A stretch of DNA of 64,000 nucleotides from Streptomyces longispororuber (GTDB lineage Bacteria; Actinomycetota; Actinomycetes; Streptomycetales; Streptomycetaceae). The translations under genes and the position numbers were made by a program. Below are positions 17,558-25,880 of the stretch, piece after piece. Every line of letters begins with the position of its first letter. Positions within the stretch are counted from its first letter, which is position 1. The notes beneath the pieces are model-generated. The model was not told the origin of the DNA and searched no databases. It was given only the letters and a program-made list of their open reading frames with translations. Location: assembly GCF_024448165.1 (NCBI RefSeq), contig NZ_JAMOLN010000008.1:33176-97175 (forward strand). Direction: 5' to 3'.

Positions 17558-18337
17558 CTACACGTCCAGATCCACCACGACGGGGGCGTGGTCCGACGCG
17601 CCCTTGCCCTTGCGTTCCTCGCGGTCGACGTAGGAGTCCTTCACGGCACCGGCGAACGCGGCGTTCCCGTAGACCAGGTCGATGCGCATGCCCTTGTTCT
17701 TCGGGAAGCCGAGGGCGCGGTAGTCCCAGTACGTGAAGGGGTGGTCGTACTTGAGGGGGCGCGGGACCACGTCGGACAGGCCCGCCTCGCGCAGCGCGGC
17801 GAGCGCGGCCCGCTCGGCCGGCGTGACGTGCGTGGCGCCGTCGAAGACGGAGATGTCCCAGACGTCGTCGTCCGTCGGCGCCACGTTGTAGTCACCCATC
17901 ACCGCGAACGGGCGCGAGCCCGCCGCGTCGCCCGCGACCGCCGCCTTCAGGGCCTCGAACCACTGCAGCTTGTACGCGTAGTGCGGGTGGTCGACCTCCC
18001 GGCCGTTCGGCACGTAGACCGACCAGACGCGGACCGGGCCGCAGGTCGCGGAGACCGCGCGGGGCTCCTCGGCGCCGTCGTAGCCGGGGTCGCCTGGCAG
18101 GCCCTTGACGACGTCCTCCAGGCCGACGCGGGAGAGCAGCGCCACCCCGTTCCACCTGCCGTTCGCGTTCACCGCCGACTCGTAGCCCAGCTCCCGCAGC
18201 TCGTCCGCGGGGAACTGCTCGGCCGAGCACTTGGTCTCCTGGATGCACAGCACGTCCGTGCCGCTGGTCTCCAGCCAGGCAAGGAGGCGCGGCAGGCGCG
18301 CGGTGATCGAGTTCACGTTCCAGGTAGCAATGCGCAT
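17558..18337 (-). CDS. xth: Exodeoxyribonuclease III
   Basis: A 259-residue cytosolic DNA repair nuclease (AP endonuclease and 3'-5' exonuclease). The endonuclease/exonuclease/phosphatase fold residues are present: Asn in MRIATWNVNS, the metal Glu in CIQETKC, Tyr in VWSVYVPNGR, Asp/Asn in VMGDYNVAP, and the C-terminal Asp-His in GASDHAPVVVDL. Length is standard. It is divergent from the isochorismatase gene with 104 bases between the starts. Confidence 0.95.
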   Translation of the reverse strand: MRIATWNVNSITARLPRLLAWLETSGTDVLCIQETKCSAEQFPADELRELGYESAVNANGRWNGVALLSRVGLEDVVKGLPGDPGYDGAEEPRAVSATCGPVRVWSVYVPNGREVDHPHYAYKLQWFEALKAAVAGDAAGSRPFAVMGDYNVAPTDDDVWDISVFDGATHVTPAERAALAALREAGLSDVVPRPLKYDHPFTYWDYRALGFPKNKGMRIDLVYGNAAFAGAVKDSYVDREERKGKGASDHAPVVVDLDV

Positions 18338-18404
18338 GCCTCACAACCTACCGGGCGGGTGTGACAACGAGCCCGTCCGGCATCGCCGGGATAGACAGGC
18401 AACC

Positions 18405-18440
18405 TTGCAAGTTTTCCTGTTAGGCAGGTAGCCTGCCGAA
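18405..18440 (+). promoter_or_regulatory. Promoter and overlapping operator for the isochorismatase-like gene
   Basis: TTGCAA (18405-18410) and TAGCCT (18429-18434) are spaced by 18 bases; the ATG follows seven bases later, so the mRNA is probably leaderless. GGCAGG-TAG-CCTGCC (18423-18437) is a perfect inverted repeat on top of the -10 box, extendable with one mismatch to 21 bases. The -35 box lies in the palindrome CTTGCAAG. The arrangement suggests repression; no regulator gene is adjacent. Confidence 0.6.
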
Positions 18441-18441
18441 C

Positions 18442-19020
18442 ATGAGCACCAAGAGCCCCCTCTCCCTCGACGAGCGCCCCGCGCTCGTCCTCATCGACCT
18501 CCAGAACGGCATCCTCGGCCTGCCGACCGTGCACCCCTCCGACGGCGTCCTGAAGAACGCCGTGCGGCTCGCCGACGCCTTCCGCGCCAAGGGCCTGCCG
18601 GTGGTGCGGGTGCGCGTCGCCTGGTCGCCGGACGGCGGTGACCTGCCGGTGAGCCGGTCCGCCGCGCCGGGGCTCACGCAGGCGCCGCCCGCCGAGTTCG
18701 CCGCGTTCCCCGACGAGCTCGGGCCGCTCGGCGACGACATCGTGATCACCAAGCGGCACTGGGGCGCGTTCACGGGCACCGAGCTGGACCTCCAGCTGCG
18801 CCGGCGCGGGGTCACCCAGATCGTGCTCGGCGGCATCTCGACGTCGATCGGCGTCGAGTCGACCGCGCGCTCCGCGTTCGAGCTGAGCTACCACCTGGTG
18901 GTGGTCGACGACGCGACGACCGACACGGACGCCGCGTCGCACGAGCACACCTTCGGCAAGATCTTCCCGCGGATCGCCGAGCTCGGTTCGACCGAGGACG
19001 TGCTGCGGCTCCTCGGCTGA
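18442..19020 (+). CDS. Isochorismatase-family hydrolase lacking the usual cysteine
   Basis: A 192-residue cysteine-hydrolase-fold protein. The catalytic Asp (LVLIDLQNGI) and Lys (VITKRHWGAFTG) of the family are present, but the segment that normally ends with the nucleophile (for example ATSLCVESTAR) reads GGISTSIGVESTAR, with Gly in the cysteine position. This Gly version also occurs in a subgroup of annotated hydrolases, so the gene is probably intact and functional in a different way, perhaps as a non-classical hydrolase or binding protein. It is expressed from its own leaderless-type promoter and converges on the next gene. Confidence 0.85.
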   Translation: MSTKSPLSLDERPALVLIDLQNGILGLPTVHPSDGVLKNAVRLADAFRAKGLPVVRVRVAWSPDGGDLPVSRSAAPGLTQAPPAEFAAFPDELGPLGDDIVITKRHWGAFTGTELDLQLRRRGVTQIVLGGISTSIGVESTARSAFELSYHLVVVDDATTDTDAASHEHTFGKIFPRIAELGSTEDVLRLLG

Positions 19021-19030
19021 CCGGCCGGAG

Positions 19031-19666
19031 TCAGATCCGGGCCGCGTCGCCCGGCGTCAGCCGCAGGTGCTCCGTGCCGCCGAGCGCGCCGATCTGGTTG
19101 TCGTAGATCGGGCGCGCGAGGTCGGTCAGGAGCGCGTCGTGGATGTCGTAGGCGCGGCGCGGCTTGACCTCGCGCACGTAGTCGATGACCTCGGAGATCT
19201 TGTTCCAGGGCGCCATGACGGGCAGCATCAGCGTCTCGACCGGCTGGTCGGGGACGGTGAGGGCGTCGCCGGGGTGGAAGACGGTGCCGCCGTCGACGAG
19301 GTAGCCGACGTTCGTGATGCGCGGGATGTCGGGGTGGATGACGGCGTGCAGTTCGCCGTGGACCTGGACGTCGAAGCCCGCGGCCGTGAACGTGTCGCCG
19401 TGGCCGACCGTGTGGACGCGGCCGGGGAACGCCGTCGAGATCTTCCCCGCGACCGACGCCAGGGTCCAGATGTGCGCGCCGGGGGTGGCCTCCATCCCGG
19501 CGCGCAGCCGGTTCTCGTCGAAGTGGTCCGGGTGCTCGTGCGTCACGAGGATCGCGTCGGCGCCGAGGGCGGCGTCCTCCTCGGAGAAGCCGCCCGGGTC
19601 GATGACGAGCGTCTGTCCGTCCTTCTCCAGACGGACGCAGGCATGGGTCTTCTTCGTGAGCTTCAT
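19031..19666 (-). CDS. Metallo-beta-lactamase-fold hydrolase (UlaG/YtnP-like)
   Basis: A 211-residue MBL-fold metalloenzyme. The zinc-binding motif is THEHPDHFDENRL; later ligands are His in GELHAVIHPD and Asp/His in VFHPGDALTV and YDIHDALLTD. It is short, without extra domains, as in the L-ascorbate-6-phosphate lactonase-like group. ATG 19666 matches the family start MKLTKKTHACVRL; an in-frame ATG three codons upstream is the alternative. It begins 16 bases after the pcaDC stop and is probably cotranscribed with it. Substrate unknown. Confidence 0.87.
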   Translation of the reverse strand: MKLTKKTHACVRLEKDGQTLVIDPGGFSEEDAALGADAILVTHEHPDHFDENRLRAGMEATPGAHIWTLASVAGKISTAFPGRVHTVGHGDTFTAAGFDVQVHGELHAVIHPDIPRITNVGYLVDGGTVFHPGDALTVPDQPVETLMLPVMAPWNKISEVIDYVREVKPRRAYDIHDALLTDLARPIYDNQIGALGGTEHLRLTPGDAARI

Positions 19667-19682
19667 GCCTCCCATCCTGCGC

Positions 19683-20972
19683 TCACTCCTGCGGTGTCGT
19701 CTCCTCGCGGATGACCTGCTGGGCCACCTTGAACGCGGAGTTCGCCGCGGGCACACCGCAGTAGACCGCTGTCTGGAGCAGGATCTCCTTGATCTCGTCG
19801 GCGGTCAGGCCGTTGCGCAGGGCGGCGCGGGTGTGGAAGGCCAGTTCGTCCAGGTGACCGCCCGCGACGAGGGCCGTGAGCGTCACGGACGAGCGCATCC
19901 GGCGGTCCAGGCCCGGCCGGTTCCAGACCTCGCCCCACGCGTAGCGGGTGATGAGCTCCTGGAAGTCGCCGGAGAACGCGTCGGCCGCGGCCAGGGCCCG
20001 GTCCACGTGCGCGTCGCCGAGGACCTCGCGGCGCACCTTCAGGCCCGCGTCGTGCGGGTCGGGGCGGACGGCGGCCTCGGGCTGCACGGCGGCCGCTATC
20101 TCGGCGACGGGGGCGGCGGGCGGGGGCGGCGGCGCGAGGACCGGCTTGACCGGGGCCGCCGGGATGGCGTGCTGGCCGGTCTCGTAGGCGGGCAGCCAGG
20201 CCGTGGAGAAGTGCCGTACGAGGAGGTCGGTGACGGCCGCGGGCTGCTCGACCGGCGCCAGGTGCGAGGCGCCGGGCACCACCGCGAGGCGGGCGTCCGG
20301 GATGCCGGCGACCAGGGTGCGGGCCTCGGCGGGTCCGGTCACCTGGTCCTCGGAGCCGACCAGGACCAGCGTCGGGACCCCGATGCTGCCGAGCTCCGCG
20401 CGGATGTCGAAGGCGGCGAGCGCCTCGCAGGCGGCGATGTAGCAGCCCGGGTCGGTGGTGCGCACCATCTGCACGGCCCAGTCCGTGATGGCGGGCTGTG
20501 CCGCCGCGAAGCCGGACGTGAACCAGCGCTCGGGCGACGTACGGGCGATGGGGTCGAGGCCGTTGCTGCGCACGATGACGCCGCGCTGGCGGAACTCATC
20601 GGCCGTGCCGAACCGGGGCGAGGCCGCGATCAGGGCCAGGGACGCGACGCGCTCGGGGTGGCGCAGCGCCAGCTCCGCGCCGAGCGCGCCGCCGAGCGAG
20701 CAGCCCGCGTACCCGAACCGCTGCACGCCCGCCTCGTCGAGGGTCGCGAGCAGCCGGTCCGCGAGCTCCGCGACGGAACCGGCCGGGTGGGCGCCCGCGC
20801 CGCCGTGCCCGGGCAGGTCGAAGCGGAACACCCGCCACTGCCGGGCCAGCTCGGCGATCTGCCGGTCCCACATGTGACGGGTCGTACCGAGGGACGGTCC
20901 CAGGACCAGGACCGGCGCGTCGTCGGGCCCGTCGAGGCCGTACTCCAGAGGCTTGTTCGTCGTCGTGCTCAC
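19683..20972 (-). CDS. pcaDC: Bifunctional 3-oxoadipate enol-lactonase / 4-carboxymuconolactone decarboxylase
   Basis: A 429-residue fusion of two beta-ketoadipate pathway enzymes. Residues ~1-255 are an alpha/beta-hydrolase (nucleophile Ser in YAGCSLGGALG, oxyanion region LGPSLGTTRHMWD, catalytic His in PGASHLAPVEQP), matching enol-lactonase. A Pro/Ala-rich linker leads to a C-terminal ~120-residue carboxymuconolactone decarboxylase domain (RYAWGEVWNRPGLDRR, HTRAALRNGLTADEIKEILL). The fusion is typical of actinomycetes (also called pcaL). The other protocatechuate genes (pcaHGBIJF) are absent from this window, so this copy is separate from any complete pca operon. Start GTG 20972. Confidence 0.92.
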   Translation of the reverse strand: MSTTTNKPLEYGLDGPDDAPVLVLGPSLGTTRHMWDRQIAELARQWRVFRFDLPGHGGAGAHPAGSVAELADRLLATLDEAGVQRFGYAGCSLGGALGAELALRHPERVASLALIAASPRFGTADEFRQRGVIVRSNGLDPIARTSPERWFTSGFAAAQPAITDWAVQMVRTTDPGCYIAACEALAAFDIRAELGSIGVPTLVLVGSEDQVTGPAEARTLVAGIPDARLAVVPGASHLAPVEQPAAVTDLLVRHFSTAWLPAYETGQHAIPAAPVKPVLAPPPPPAAPVAEIAAAVQPEAAVRPDPHDAGLKVRREVLGDAHVDRALAAADAFSGDFQELITRYAWGEVWNRPGLDRRMRSSVTLTALVAGGHLDELAFHTRAALRNGLTADEIKEILLQTAVYCGVPAANSAFKVAQQVIREETTPQE

Positions 20973-21067
20973 GCGCCCACGCTGCCATACGGCGGACCGG
21001 GAAACGACAGCGGGTCACAGGTGTGGAGAGGTCCGGCCAGGTTGGTTCCGCTCGCGTGAAGGTGTGT

Positions 21068-22021
21068 TCACATCAGCCTCACCGACCGGTCCCGGTGGCC
21101 GAAGCGGGCCCACAGGACGCGTTGCAGGAGCAGCGTGCCGATGCCGGCGACGAGCATGCCGGCCAGGTTCACGCCGAGTTGGGTGAAGGAGGCGCTGACC
21201 TCCTCCCAGTGGGCGAGCGGCACGGCGACCGCGATGTTGCCCGCCGCCGGGACCGTGGTGACCGAGATGAAGACCCCGACGAGCGAGGACGACTTGCCCG
21301 CGGTCAGCGCCAGGATTCCGGCGATCCCGGCGAGGACCGCCACGATGAACGACCACCGGTCGGGATGGATGATGAAGTCCGTCAGCGGCCGGTCGTCGAG
21401 CATCTCCGGGGTGATCCAGCCCAGACCCCGGCTGACGGCGGCGCAGGCGGCCGTCACGGCCATGGCGACGGCGAAGCCCGCGACCAGCGACCACACGGCG
21501 GTGCCGACGAAGCGAGGCCGCCGGTGCACGATCCCGAAGCAGACGGCGGCCACCGGGCCGAACTCCGGTCCCAGCACCATCGCGCCGACGATCAGGATCG
21601 GCTGGTCGAGGAGTACGCCGATGGCGGCGATCTGCGTCGCCAGCGCGAGGAAGGCGAGATAGGACCACGTCATCCGGGTGTCGGCGGTCACGCGTGCGGC
21701 CAGTTCGGCCCAGACGACCGCGTCGGCCGGGTCGCCGGGAGCGGCCTCCTCGGCCCGCTCGGCGGCGGTGGAGATCGACAGGTCGATCTGTTCCACCGTG
21801 ATGGCGCCGGTGTCCTTGAGGCCCAACTCCCCCAGGTCGCCCAGTACTTGGTTGGCGGCCTCCCTGGCGACGTCGAACTCCACCACGTCGCCGGGCGGTG
21901 CGGTGGCGGCGCCCAGGAAGCGCACGACGTTGACGACGCCCACGGACTGCCCCGTGATGCGCAGGACGTCGTCGGTGCGGTCGGCCGGACTGATCACTCT
22001 CACATGCAGCACGGGACGCAT
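21068..22021 (-). CDS. DUF389 (TIGR00341-type) membrane protein
   Basis: A 317-residue protein. A cytoplasmic N-terminal domain of ~110 residues (start MRPVLHVRVISPADR) is followed by about six transmembrane segments, including the family hallmark LIVGAMVLGPEFGPVAA and the C-terminal AAGNIAVAVPLAHW. Proteins of this family are common in actinomycetes but have no established function. It lies 95 bases upstream of pcaDC on the same strand; a functional link is not evident. Confidence 0.88.
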   Translation of the reverse strand: MRPVLHVRVISPADRTDDVLRITGQSVGVVNVVRFLGAATAPPGDVVEFDVAREAANQVLGDLGELGLKDTGAITVEQIDLSISTAAERAEEAAPGDPADAVVWAELAARVTADTRMTWSYLAFLALATQIAAIGVLLDQPILIVGAMVLGPEFGPVAAVCFGIVHRRPRFVGTAVWSLVAGFAVAMAVTAACAAVSRGLGWITPEMLDDRPLTDFIIHPDRWSFIVAVLAGIAGILALTAGKSSSLVGVFISVTTVPAAGNIAVAVPLAHWEEVSASFTQLGVNLAGMLVAGIGTLLLQRVLWARFGHRDRSVRLM

Positions 22022-22046
22022 TGTGCCCCGGCGCCGTCGGGTTCGG

Positions 22047-22628
22047 TCAGGGTTCCGTGGTGGAGACGACGTAGACCATCGGGTGGTCCGGGTTCGAGCG
22101 GTTCACGACGATGCTCTGCGTCGGCTTCGGGTCGGGCTGGTCGTGGGTCAGGCCGTACCAGGGGCCGGGGCCCGAGAAGTTCCAGCCCGCCACGGACCGG
22201 TCGCGGTCGCTGATCGGGAGGGCGTTCCTCTTCAGGTCGGAGGCGTCGCTGTCGATCTTCTCCAGGAACGAGTCGAGGCCCTTGTCGCTGGTGAGGAACT
22301 GCGCGTACAGGCGGCTGACCTTGTAGTTGTTCGTCTCGTAGTAGGCGACGTTGCGCGAGTGGGCCGGGATCGGGATCTCGTAGAGCCGGCGCTGCACCTT
22401 GGACGGCCAGCCGATGGTGAGGCCGGTCGCGGAGTACTTGGCCTCCTTGTCCTTGCCGCTGTTGCGGCTCTGGTCGGCGGAGATCACCAGGTATCCGGCG
22501 GGGATGCCGATGAGCAGCACGATGGTCAGGAGCGTGAGGGCACGGCGGCGGATCACGCGGCGGCGGGCCTCGGCCCGGCGCGACTCCTCGTCGTCGGGGG
22601 ACGAGGGCTGGCGGGGCACGGTCGTCAT
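22047..22628 (-). CDS. Single-pass membrane protein, unknown function
   Basis: A 193-residue protein with a basic, charged N-terminus (ESRRAEARRRVIRRR), one transmembrane helix at about residues 29-48 (ALTLLTIVLLIGIPAGYLVI) and a ~140-residue extracytoplasmic domain. That domain has KVQRRLYEIPIPAHSRNVAYYETNNY, a WYGLTHDQPDPKPTQS stretch and ends VVSTTEP. No known family is recognised. ATG 22628 is preferred over 22637 because AGGAAA is too close to the latter. It follows the ROK kinase by 30 bases and may be cotranscribed. Confidence 0.78.
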   Translation of the reverse strand: MTTVPRQPSSPDDEESRRAEARRRVIRRRALTLLTIVLLIGIPAGYLVISADQSRNSGKDKEAKYSATGLTIGWPSKVQRRLYEIPIPAHSRNVAYYETNNYKVSRLYAQFLTSDKGLDSFLEKIDSDASDLKRNALPISDRDRSVAGWNFSGPGPWYGLTHDQPDPKPTQSIVVNRSNPDHPMVYVVSTTEP

Positions 22629-22658
22629 GGTGGGCATTTCCTGTCGCTGTTCCCGGCC

Positions 22659-23798
22659 CTAGCCTTCGGCACCGCTGCGGGTACGGGTGTAGCGCTCGTA
22701 TCGCTCGTAGCGCTCCACGCGGCGGCGCTTGGCGCGGCGGAAGCGGCGGGCGACCAGGCGGGCCAGGTCCGCGGCGCCGACCATGCCGGCCTCCGGGCCG
22801 AGCTGGGCGCGGGCGATCCGGGCCTCGGGGCGGTAGCCGCGGCCGGTCAGCTGGCGCTTGAAGGCGTCCCTGGCGGGGGCGATGAGCAGGTCGTCGGCGG
22901 CGCTCACACCGCCGCCGATGACGAAGCAGGACGGGTCGAGGGCGGCGGCGAGGTTGGCGATGCCGACGCCGAGCCACTGGCCGATGTCCTGGAGCAGCTC
23001 GACGCACATGGCGTCGCCCTCGCGGGCCAGCTCCGTGATGAGGGGGCCGGTGATGTCGGGGATGTTGCCCTTGACCCGGTCGATGATGTTGTACGCGACC
23101 GGGGAGTCGGCCGCGGCCAGCTCACGGGCCTCGCGGACCAGCGCGTTGCCCGAGCTGTACTGCTCCCAGCAGCCGCGGTTGCCGCACGGGCAGCGGTGTC
23201 CGCCGGGGACGACCTGCATATGGCCGAACTCGCCGGCGACGCCGTACTTCCCTCGCTTGACCTGGCCGTCCTCCAGGATCGCGCCGCCGATGCCGGTGCC
23301 CAGCGTGATCATGACCAGGTGGTCCTCGCCACGGCCCGCGCCGAACCGCCACTCCGCCCAGGCGGCCGTGTTCGCGTCGTTGTCGACGAGCACCGGAACC
23401 GCGAGGCGGCCCGCGAGGCGGTCGCGGAGCGGTTCGTTGCGCCAGGACAGGTGGGGGGCGAACAGGACGCGGTTGCGGTCCGCGTCGACCCAGCCCGCCG
23501 CGCCGATGCCGACCGCGTGCACGTCGTGCCGGTCGGACAGGTCGAGGACCAGCTCGCAGATCGTGTCCTCGACGACCTTCGGGCTCTTCGACTTGTCCGG
23601 GGTCTCCGTGCGGAGCGTCTCCAGGATGGTGCCGTCCGCGTCGACGACGCCCGCCATCACCTTCGTGCCGCCGATGTCGATGCCGACCGTCGGGACGCGG
23701 GGGGCGGTCAGGTGCGAGCGGCGTTCCCTGGTGCCGACCGTCCGCAGGACGGTGGCCCGTGCGCTGCCACGGTGTGCGAGGTCGCGGTAGGTGCTCAT
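22659..23798 (-). CDS. ROK-family sugar kinase (glucokinase-like)
   Basis: A 379-residue ROK protein with no N-terminal helix-turn-helix, hence a kinase rather than a repressor. Visible are the ATP phosphate loop VGIDIGGTKVMAG, sugar-contacting DNDANTAAWAEW, LGTGIGGAI, the catalytic-region GEFGHM, the zinc-binding CPCGNRGCWEQY cluster, and VIGGGVSAADDL. A ~35-residue N-terminal extension (MSTYRDLAHRGSARATVLRT) and a basic tail with a YERYERY repeat are unusual. It is encoded downstream of a sugar ABC transporter and may phosphorylate the imported sugar. A hairpin lies between the ATPase gene and this one, so it may have its own promoter. Confidence 0.9.
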   Translation of the reverse strand: MSTYRDLAHRGSARATVLRTVGTRERRSHLTAPRVPTVGIDIGGTKVMAGVVDADGTILETLRTETPDKSKSPKVVEDTICELVLDLSDRHDVHAVGIGAAGWVDADRNRVLFAPHLSWRNEPLRDRLAGRLAVPVLVDNDANTAAWAEWRFGAGRGEDHLVMITLGTGIGGAILEDGQVKRGKYGVAGEFGHMQVVPGGHRCPCGNRGCWEQYSSGNALVREARELAAADSPVAYNIIDRVKGNIPDITGPLITELAREGDAMCVELLQDIGQWLGVGIANLAAALDPSCFVIGGGVSAADDLLIAPARDAFKRQLTGRGYRPEARIARAQLGPEAGMVGAADLARLVARRFRRAKRRRVERYERYERYTRTRSGAEG

Positions 23799-23874
23799 TG
23801 CGGCGATTCTGCCTCACGCAACGGCTCCGCCGCATGCCGGGTTTCGCGCCCCAGGGGCGGGGCGGCGGGTGTTT

Positions 23875-23939
23875 CGTGGGCGGGTGCGGGTGCGCGGGGA
23901 ACTGCGCGAGCAACCGCGGACGGCCCGCACCCGCCCACG
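23875..23939. terminator. Hairpin with conserved loop, copy 2
   Basis: Arms of 16 bases, CGTGGGCGGGTGCGGG (23875-23890) and CCCGCACCCGCCCACG (23924-23939), pair perfectly. The loop contains tgcgcggggaactgcgcgag, the reverse orientation of the loop at 17.5 and 50.5 kb. It lies between the sugar ABC ATPase stop and the ROK kinase start, both read on the minus strand. Confidence 0.7.
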
Positions 23940-23979
23940 CGCAGGACCCGGCGGACGGGCCGGCGCGTCGGGCGGGGCG

Positions 23980-24813
23980 CTACTTCTCGGTGCCGTCGGG
24001 CGTGTGGCCGCCCAGATGCGTGGGCACCGGTGCCCGTTCCAGCTCGTGCCGGAGGTCGTCCAGTTCGGAGCCGCCCGCCATCTGCCGGGTGAGCTCGTCG
24101 AGGGTGATCTCCTCGCGCGCGTGGCTGCCGAACATCGCGCCGCGCTTGAGCAGCACGAACCGGTCGCCGACGAGGTACGCGTGGTGCGGGTTGTGCGTGA
24201 TGAGGACCACGCCGAGACCCGCGTCACGCGCGGCCGCCACGTACTTGAGGACGACGCCCGACTGCTTGACGCCGAGCGCCGCGGTCGGCTCGTCCAGGAC
24301 GAGGACCTTCGCGCCGAAGTAGACGGCCCGGGCGATCGCCACGCACTGGCGCTCACCACCGGACAGCGTGCCGATGGGCTGGTCGACGTCGCGCAGGTCG
24401 ATGCCCATGCGGAGCAGCTCCGTGCGGGTCGTGCGGCGCATCAGGTCGACGTCCATGCGCCGGAAGGGGCCCTTGCCCTTCGTCGGCTCGGAGCCGAGGA
24501 AGAAGTTGCGCCACACCGGCATGAGCGGGACGACGGCGAGGTCCTGGTAGACCGTGGCGATGCCGAGGTCCAGGGCCTGCCGGGGGTTGGAGAGCTTCGT
24601 CTCCTCGCCCTCGATCCGGAAGGAGCCCGCGTCGTGCTGGTGCAGACCCGCGATGATCTTGATCAGGGTCGACTTGCCGGCACCGTTGTCGCCGAGCACG
24701 CAGGAGATCTCGCCCGCGTTCACGACGAGCGACACGTCCTCCAGGGCGCGGATGTTCCCGTAGTACTTGCTGACGCCGTCGAGCTCCACGAGGGGAGCGC
24801 GGTCTTCCGTCAT
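23980..24813 (-). CDS. Sugar ABC transporter ATP-binding subunit (single-domain, FrcA-like)
   Basis: A 277-residue ATPase with a single nucleotide-binding domain, not the double domain of RbsA/XylG. Motifs: Walker [15 protein letters not shown], signature [15 protein letters not shown], Walker [13 protein letters not shown] and switch His in [10 protein letters not shown]. The [19 protein letters not shown] segment is typical of simple-sugar importers. The C-terminus carries a ~30-residue tail. It overlaps the permease stop by ATGA and belongs to the operon sbp2-sbp1-permease-ATPase. Confidence 0.92.
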   Translation of the reverse strand: MTEDRAPLVELDGVSKYYGNIRALEDVSLVVNAGEISCVLGDNGAGKSTLIKIIAGLHQHDAGSFRIEGEETKLSNPRQALDLGIATVYQDLAVVPLMPVWRNFFLGSEPTKGKGPFRRMDVDLMRRTTRTELLRMGIDLRDVDQPIGTLSGGERQCVAIARAVYFGAKVLVLDEPTAALGVKQSGVVLKYVAAARDAGLGVVLITHNPHHAYLVGDRFVLLKRGAMFGSHAREEITLDELTRQMAGGSELDDLRHELERAPVPTHLGGHTPDGTEK

Positions 24814-25880
24814 TTGCTCGCCTCCGCGCGCTTGCGGACCCACGCGTTGAGCAGGGTCGCGAGGAGCAGCATCGCTCCGAGGAAGAACTTGAACCAGTCG
24901 GAGTTCCACTCGGCGAACACGATGCCCTTGCTGGTCATGCCGAAGATCAGGGCGCCGATGGCGGCGCCGACCGCGGAGCCGTAGCCGCCGGTGATCAGAC
25001 AGCCGCCGATGACGGCCGCGACGATGTAGATCAGCTCATTGCCGACGCCCTCGCCGGACTGCACGACGTCGTACGAGAAGAGCAGGTGCTGGCCGGAGAT
25101 CCAGGCGCCGAAGGCGACGCCCATGTAGAGGCCGATCTTCGTCTTGTTGACCGGGACGCCCACGGCGCGGGCCGCGTCCACGTCGCCGCCGACCGCGAAG
25201 ATCCAGTTGCCGACGCGGGTGCGCAGCAGGATCCAGGTCGCGACCAGGACCAGGGCGAGCCACCAGATGATCGTGATCTTGAAGTCGACGCCGCCGATGG
25301 TGAACGTCGAGGCGAAGACGTCCTTGGCCGAGGAGAAGCCCTCCATGTCGGCGATCGACTTGGTCGACACCGTGCCGCTGATCAGCTTGGTGAAGCCCAG
25401 GTTCATGCCGGTGAGCATCAGGAACGTGCCCAGCGTGATGATGAAGCTGGGGAGCTTGGTGCGGGTCAGCATGACGCCGTTGAAGACGCCGATGGCGAGG
25501 GTGACCAGGAGCGAGACGCCGACGCCCACCCAGGTGTTCGCCGTCATCTGGTAGCTGAACATCGAGGAGACCAGCGCCGACGACGTCACCAGGACGCCCG
25601 CCGACAGGTCGAACTCGCCGCCGATCATCAGCAGCGCGACCGGGACGGCCATGATGCCGAGGGTCGACGACGCGTACAGCACGGTCGCCAGGCTGGACGC
25701 CTGGAGGAAGCTGTCCGCGATGATCGAGAAGAAGAGGAAGACGGCGATCGCGCCGACCACCGAACCGAGCTCGGGGCGGCCGAGCAGCTTCTTCCAGGGC
25801 GAGCTCCGCACGAGCCGTTCGTCGGGCTGCGGCCCGGGCGGCCCGCTTCCCGGGTGCTTCTCGGGCACCGTCGTGGTCAT
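24810..25880 (-). CDS. Sugar ABC transporter permease (RbsC/FrcC type)
   Basis: A 356-residue inner-membrane permease of the branched-chain amino acid/ribose family (BPD_transp_2). A ~40-residue polar N-terminus is followed by about ten hydrophobic segments; conserved blocks include [35 protein letters not shown] and [23 protein letters not shown]. Both ends overlap neighbouring genes by four bases (ATGA), so all three proteins are translationally coupled. Confidence 0.92.
   Translation of the reverse strand: MTTTVPEKHPGSGPPGPQPDERLVRSSPWKKLLGRPELGSVVGAIAVFLFFSIIADSFLQASSLATVLYASSTLGIMAVPVALLMIGGEFDLSAGVLVTSSALVSSMFSYQMTANTWVGVGVSLLVTLAIGVFNGVMLTRTKLPSFIITLGTFLMLTGMNLGFTKLISGTVSTKSIADMEGFSSAKDVFASTFTIGGVDFKITIIWWLALVLVATWILLRTRVGNWIFAVGGDVDAARAVGVPVNKTKIGLYMGVAFGAWISGQHLLFSYDVVQSGEGVGNELIYIVAAVIGGCLITGGYGSAVGAAIGALIFGMTSKGIVFAEWNSDWFKFFLGAMLLLATLLNAWVRKRAEASK

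Noticed and set aside
18415..18440. Possible iron-box (DmdR/IdeR-like) over the isochorismatase-like promoter
   Set aside because: The symmetric core is GGCAGG-TAG-CCTGCC with a 21-base span; it does not fit the 19-base TTAGGTTAGGCTAACCTAA pattern.
22659..22740. Short repeat encoding YERYERY at the ROK kinase C-terminus
   Set aside because: A local codon duplication in a basic tail; no sign of a wider repeat array or function.
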